This document shows positions 58,745-64,000 of a stretch of DNA of 64,000 nt, one piece after another. Positions within the stretch are counted from its first letter, which is position 1. Each line of letters opens with the position of its first letter. The notes under the pieces were generated by a model, which worked only from the letters and a program-made list of their open reading frames with translations, had not been told where the DNA came from and did not search any database. The DNA lies in contig CM031628.1 in NCBI GenBank assembly GCA_018398815.1, forward strand, positions 5,917,635 to 5,981,634. Direction: 5' to 3'. The translations under genes were made by a program, and so were the position numbers. Origin of the DNA: Conus ventricosus. Lineage: Eukaryota > Mollusca > Gastropoda > Neogastropoda > Conidae.

Positions 58745-61700
58745 GCACAGACGGCAACCAAATCTCACTGCTGCTGCCAAAGCACTATTGTCAGGCTTTT
58801 ATGGAGCTTTAATAGAGTCCTCCTTTAGTGCATGGGAGACCAATGAATGACCAGACAGGACACATGCTTGATGAAACTTACAAGTCACTTCAAACAGGCA
58901 GATACAGCTTGAAAGCAAGGAACCTGGCAGCTATAGAGGCATTTTCCAAGAAGGACCCAATCAGAGAGCCTGTGGACAAACATCTGACTGACCATAAATG
59001 TAGAGGGCTATGGACAAACATCTGACTGACCATAAATGTAGAGGGCTGTGGACAAACATCTGACTGACCATAAATGTAGAGGGCCTGTGGACAAACATCT
59101 GACTGACCATAAATGTAGAGGGCCTGTGGACAAACATCTGACTGACCATAAATGTAGAGGGCCTGTGGACAAACATCTGACTGACCATAAATGTAGAGGG
59201 CCGTGGACAAACATCTGACTGACCATAAATGTAGAGGGCCTGTGGACAAACATCTGACTGACCATAAATGTAGAGGGCCTGTGGACAAACATCTGACTGA
59301 CCATAAATGTAGAGGGCCTGTGGACAAACATCTGACTGACCATAAATGTAGAGGGCCTGTGGACAAACAACTGACTGACCATAAATGTAGAGGGCCTGTG
59401 GACAAACATCTGACTGACCATAAATGTAGAGGGCCTGTGGACAAACATCTGACTGACCATAAATGTAGAGGGCCTGTGGACAAACATCTGACTGACCATA
59501 AATGTAGGGGCCTGTGGACAAACATCTGACTGACCAAATGCAGAATGCCTACAAGGGCAGGCAGGAAAGACAGTAGGGCAACCAAGCAGCAAGTAGCTGA
59601 GAAACGAAAGCAGTTGGGTGCACATGCTGAAGGGCCTGCCACTAAAAAAAAGCCAACAAGGAGGATCTTTTGAAACAAGCCTCAAAGGCTGAGACTGTAC
59701 ATAGGGAGTCAGTCAGTATGCAAACAAGCAGCAAAGGACCACAAGAGAGGCCATCAGTCAGTATGCAAACAAGCAGCAAAGGACCACAAGAGAGGTCATC
59801 AGTCAGTATGCAAACAAGCCGCAAAGGACCACAAGAGAGGCTATCAGTCAGTATGCATACAAGCAGCAAAGAACCACAAGAGAGGCCATCAGTGTGTATG
59901 CAAACAAGCAGCAAAGGACCACAAGAGAGGCCATCAGTCAGTATGCAAACAAGATGCAAAGGACCACAAGAGAGGCCATCAGTATGCAAACAAGCAGCAA
60001 AGGACCACAAGAGGCCATCAGTATTCAAACAAGCCGCAAAGGACCACAAGAGGCCATCAGTATGCAAACAAGCAGCAAAGGACCACAAGAGAGGCCATCA
60101 GTATGCAAACAAGCAGCAAAGGACCACAAGAGAGGCCATCAGGCAGTATGCAAACAAGCAGCAAAGGACCACAAGAGAGGCCATCAGTATGCAAACAAGT
60201 GGCAAAGGACCACAAGAGAGGCCATCAGTATGCAAACAAGCGGCAAAGGACCACAAGAGAGGCCATCAGTCAGTATGCAAACAAGCAGCAAAGGACCACA
60301 AGAGAGGCCATCAGTCAGTATACAAACGAGCCGCAAAGGACCACAAGAGAGGTCATCAGTCAGTATGCAAACAAGCAGCAAAGGACCACAAGAGAGGCCA
60401 TCAGTCAGTATGCAAACAAGCGGCAAAGGACCACAAGAGAGACCATCAGTCAGTATGCAAACAAGATGCAAAGGACCACAAGAGGCCATCGGTATGCAAA
60501 CAAGCGGCAAAGGACCACAAGAGAGGCCATCAGTATGCAAACAAGCAGCAAAGGACCACAAGAGGCATCGGTATGCAAACAAGCAGCAAAGGACAAGAGA
60601 GGCCATCAGTCAGTATGCAGAAAAGCAGCAAAGGACCCAAGAGAGGCCATCAGTCGGTATGCAAACAACAGCAAAGGACCACAAGAGAGGTCATCAGTAT
60701 GCCAACAAGCAACAAAGGACCACAAGAAGGCCATCAGTCGGTATCCCAACAAACAGCAAAGGACCACAAGAGAGGCCATCAGTCGTATGCAAACAAGCCG
60801 CAAGGACACAAGAGAGGTCATCAGTCAGTATGCAAACAAACAGCAAAGGACCACAAGAGAGGCCATCAGTCAGTATGCAAACAAACAGCAAAGGACCACA
60901 AGAGAGGCCATCGTCAGTATGCAAACAACAACAAAGGACCACAAGAGAGGCCATCAGTCAGTATGCAAACAAACAGCAAAGGACCACAAGAGAGGCCATC
61001 AGTCAGTATGCAAACAAGCCGCAAAGGACCACAAGAGAGGTCATAGTCAGTATGCAAACAGCAGCAAAAGACCACAAGAGAGGCCATCAGTCAGTATCAA
61101 ACAAGCAGCAAAGGACCACAAGAGAGGCCATCAGTATGCAAACAAGCAGCTAAGGACCACAAGAGAGGCCATCAGTCAGTATGCAAACAAGCAGCAAAGG
61201 ACCTCAAGAGAGGCCATCAGTATGCAAACAAGCTGCAAAGGACCACAAGAGAGGCCATCAGTCAGTATGCAAACGAGCCGCAAAGGACCACAAGAGAGGC
61301 GATCAGTCAGTATCAAACAAGCGGCAAAGGACCACAAGAGAGACCATCAGTCAGTATGCAAACAAGCTGAAAAGGACCACAAGAGGCCTCGGTATGCAAA
61401 CAAGCAGCAAAGGACCACAAGAGGCCATCAGTATGCAAACAAGTGGCAAAGGACCACAAGAGAGGCCATCAGTCAGTATGCAACAAGTGGCAAAGGACCA
61501 CAGAGAGGCCATCAGTCAGTATGCAAACAAGTGGCAAGGACCACAAGAGAGGCCATCAGTATGCAAACAAGCAGCAAAGGCAAGAGAGGTAAACAGTCGT
61601 ATGCAAACAAGCAGCAAAGGACCACAAGAGAGGCCATCAGTCAGTATGCAGCAAGCAGCAAAGGACCACAAGAGAGGCCATCAGTCAGCATGCAACAAAC

Positions 61701-62425
61701 AGCAAAGGACCACAAGATAGGCATCAGTCAGTATGCAAACAAGCCGCAAAGGACCTCAAGAGAGGCCATCAGTATGCAAACAAGCAACAAAGGACCACAA
61801 GAGAGGCCATCAGTCGGTATGCAAACAAACAGCAAAGGACCACAAGAGAGGCCATCAGCCCAGATGCAAACAACCACAAAGGACCACAAGAGGGTCATCA
61901 GTCAGTATGCAAATAAGCAGCAAAGACCACAAGAGAGGCCATCAGTCAGTATGCAAACAAGCCGCAAAGGACCACAAGAGAGGCCATCAGTCAGTATGCA
62001 AACAAGCCGCAAAGGACCACAAGAGAGGTCATCAGTCAGTATGCAAACAAGCCGCAAGGACCACAAGAGAGGTCATCAGTCAGTATGCAAACAAGCGGCA
62101 AAGGACCACAGAGAGACCATCAGTCAGTATGCAAACAAGCAGCAAAGGACCACAAGAGAGACCATCAGTCAGTATGCAAACAAGCAGCAAAGGACCACAA
62201 GAGAGGCCATTATATGGAAACAAACAGCAAAGGACCACAAGAGAGGCCATTAGTATGGAAACAAACAGCAAAAGGACCACAAGAGAGGCCATTAGTATGG
62301 AAACAAACAGCAAAGGACCACAAGAGAGGCCAAGATGTGTAAGTGGATCTGTGCCCCCCCCCCCCCCCCCCCTCAACCACCAAAACAAAGCAGGCTTCTC
62401 TTGCCAGTTTTTTTTTTTTTAAATA
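58745..62425 (+). CDS. Repeat-expanded ORF, copy 2
   Basis: Same gene-like unit as 11655-13850. The N-terminal domain reads DETYKSLQTGRYSLKARNL (about 58872-58928). It continues into a longer 39-bp array, the linker (MQNAYKGRQER, RKQLGAHAEGPATKK) and a longer 45-bp array. A single open frame of 716 codons spans 60103-62253 despite many unit-length changes, because the unit is stop-free in three frames. Poly-C and the region encoding KTKQASLASFF at 62383-62420 follow, in a different frame from the array here. A working product cannot be asserted. Confidence 0.45.
58968..59535. repeat. 39-bp coding minisatellite, copy 2
   Basis: About 14.5 copies of the 39-bp unit, twice as many as at 11880-12178. 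One unit carries CAACTGACT instead of CATCTGACT. Confidence 0.93.
59710..62335. repeat. 45-bp coding minisatellite, copy 2
   Basis: About 60 copies, against about 31 in copy 1, with many truncated units and variants (GCCGCAAAGG, GTGGCAAAGG, ATGCAAAGG). Local higher-order blocks are visible, for example RCKGPQE and SRKGPQE types. Confidence 0.92.
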
Positions 62426-63234
62426 GTGTACTTAAAACCTTTTTGTCCCTGTTGTCTTACCATGCTTTTGTGAAGAGATAGTGAGTGTTGACTATGATAA
62501 GTGTAAACTGTTTCCATTAATTTGACTTTGAATAAGTTTGAGGTGATGCATTATTAGTAGAGGAACTACCAGTTTATGGGCTCATTTTTGTAAAGACTGA
62601 ACAGTTGAACAAGGCACTGCAGTACACATACAAGAAAGTGGAGTGAGTGTTGACTATACAAAAACTAGACTGATGCCAGTATTGGACTTTGAATAAAATT
62701 AATTTGTGGTGATGCATCATTTGGTAGGTACATACACTGAACATTACTGGGACTCAGTTCGTGAAGACTGAATTATTGAACTTTTGAAGCAAGGCACTAC
62801 AGTACATCAAGAAAATGGAGAAAAGTAAGTTTATTTTTTTTGGGTATGATTTCTTTACGTACTGCAATGGTAAATAAGATGTTTTTAGTTTGTTTTCTTT
62901 GCATTCCACATGGTAATTTGCATATGTGAGAGGCCACGAAAGGGTCTTCAAAAATGCTCAAATTCAATTTCCCACTGGGGCATTGCCCCTGGACCCACTG
63001 GGGGCCCAGTCGCCCCTGGACCCTGGCCCTTTTTTCAGAGATTTTTGGGATCACCTGTTCCCCAGCCCGATTTTAACATCATTCAAAACATGACTGTCAT
63101 CATAGTCATTAATTCATTTGTCCACCAAAGCCCTTTTGAATAAGCGCATCAGTGGCCTCAACACTTTGTAGAATGTGGTGGTACTTATATGGACCAAGTC
63201 TGCATGCAGTTGACTCCTTGATTGAAACTGAAAC
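62426..63234. other. 3' flank of repeat ORF, copy 2 (clean version of 13851-14640)
   Basis: Nearly identical to 13851-14355, and beyond that to the distorted 14356-14640. It provides the undistorted reference for that region. Confidence 0.8.
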
Positions 63235-64000
63235 ATTCGAATAATAGCTGAAAGTAGGACACAGACTTCAATGTTATTGTGTATGACTGAAAGTGGACAT
63301 AAATGCTACAAAGGCATCTGTATCAACTACTAATATTTGCAAGAGGACGCAAACACAGCATATGTAATGTCATTTTATAGCTTAGCTGCAAGTAGACGCT
63401 AACACTGCATATGCAATGTCATTTTTATAGCTGCTGAAGAGACACAAACGCTGCATGCTTAAATATCATTTTAATAGCTTGCTGAAAGTAGGACACAACA
63501 CCTGCATCTTTAATATCGTTTTATAGTCTGCTGAAATAGGACACAAACACTGCACACTGTAATATAATTTTATAGCGCTGAAAGAAGGGCACAAACAACG
63601 CACACAATTTCATTTTTATAGTCCTGAAATTAGGCACAACACTGCATGCTTTGATATCGTTTTTAATAGCTGTGAAATTAGGGTCACAAACACTAAATGC
63701 TTTGGTATCATTTGATAGTTCCTGAAAGTAGGGCACAGAATTGCACAGTTAAAGTCATTCTGTAGGACTGAAAGTAGGGCACAACATTGCACAGTGTAAT
63801 GTCATTCTATAGTGACTGAGAAAGTAGGGCACAGACATTGCAACAGTTGGATGTCTTCTGTAGGACTGAAAGTAGGGCACACATCATTGCACAGTGTAAT
63901 GTCATTCTGTAGTGACGGAAAGTAGGACACAGACAATTGCACAGTGTAATGTCATTCCATAGGGTGACTGAAAGTAGGACACAGACATTGCACAGTGTAA
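63235..64000. repeat. Satellite S1 array, third locus
   Basis: About 15 units of 45-50 bp with CTGAAAGTAGGACACAGACA, TTGCACAGTGTAATGTCATT and CTATAGTGA, running off the window end. Clean counterpart of 14640-16400. Confidence 0.92.

Overview
This window looks like repeat-dominated genomic DNA of an invertebrate animal, probably a lophotrochozoan such as a mollusc. The evidence is its content: spliceosomal GT..AG introns, many (CA)n/(GA)n/(TA)n microsatellites, piggyBac, CR1-like LINEs and Gmr1-like Ty3/Gypsy elements, and no bacterial-style operons. The taxon is an inference. I see no complete single-copy host gene. Nearly everything is a mobile element, satellite DNA, or a fragment of a host exon.

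Layout. 1-2.0 kb: a frameshifted gene with the YSDTCGGQNRN motif of a transposon-associated family (DUF7869-like). 2.58-8.08 kb: a TTAA-flanked piggyBac element with matching 16-bp termini, subterminal palindromic repeats, a broken transposase gene on the + strand and a set of antisense exons. 9.1-10.1 kb: two phase-compatible exons of an Ig-like host protein. 10.15-11.64 kb: a 44-50-bp satellite. 11.66-13.85 kb: an ORF with 39-bp and 45-bp coding minisatellites. 14.36-24.6 kb: satellites and interspersed repeats in visibly homopolymer-distorted sequence. 24.6-27.2 kb: a perfect 65-bp palindrome, a LINE 3' fragment and a 431-bp MITE. 27.2-34.1 kb: more distorted sequence with nothing recognisable. 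34.2-36.6 kb: tandem repeats. 36.85-39.81 kb: a 5'-truncated CR1-like LINE with a foldback 5' end. 42.3-43.7 kb: a 43-bp minisatellite and a 692-bp foldback element. 44.27-56.7 kb: a compound Gmr1-like LTR retrotransposon. Its order is truncated LTR, inverted gag/protease segment, 2.2-kb LTR, internal region, 2.2-kb LTR carrying a nested LINE. 57.66-58.66 kb: a 1000-base N gap. 58.7-64 kb: a second copy of the 11.66-16 kb segment.

How the parts relate. The intact-looking LTR element has a primer-binding site complementary to tRNA-Pro, a SCAN-like gag with a zinc knuckle, a protease, and integrase located upstream of RNase H. That order is characteristic of Gmr1-like Gypsy elements. Reverse transcriptase and most of the integrase core are deleted, so it must be non-autonomous. 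A LINE with a 10-bp target-site duplication later landed in its 3' LTR, which gives a clear order of events.

Caveats. Two blocks (about 14.36-24.6 and 27.2-34.1 kb) have homopolymer-inflated consensus. Aligning 14.36-14.7 kb with its duplicate at 62.9-63.3 kb shows this directly. The 11.7/58.7 kb duplication beside a 1000-N gap may be uncollapsed haplotypes. Frameshifts anywhere in this window may be partly sequencing error.
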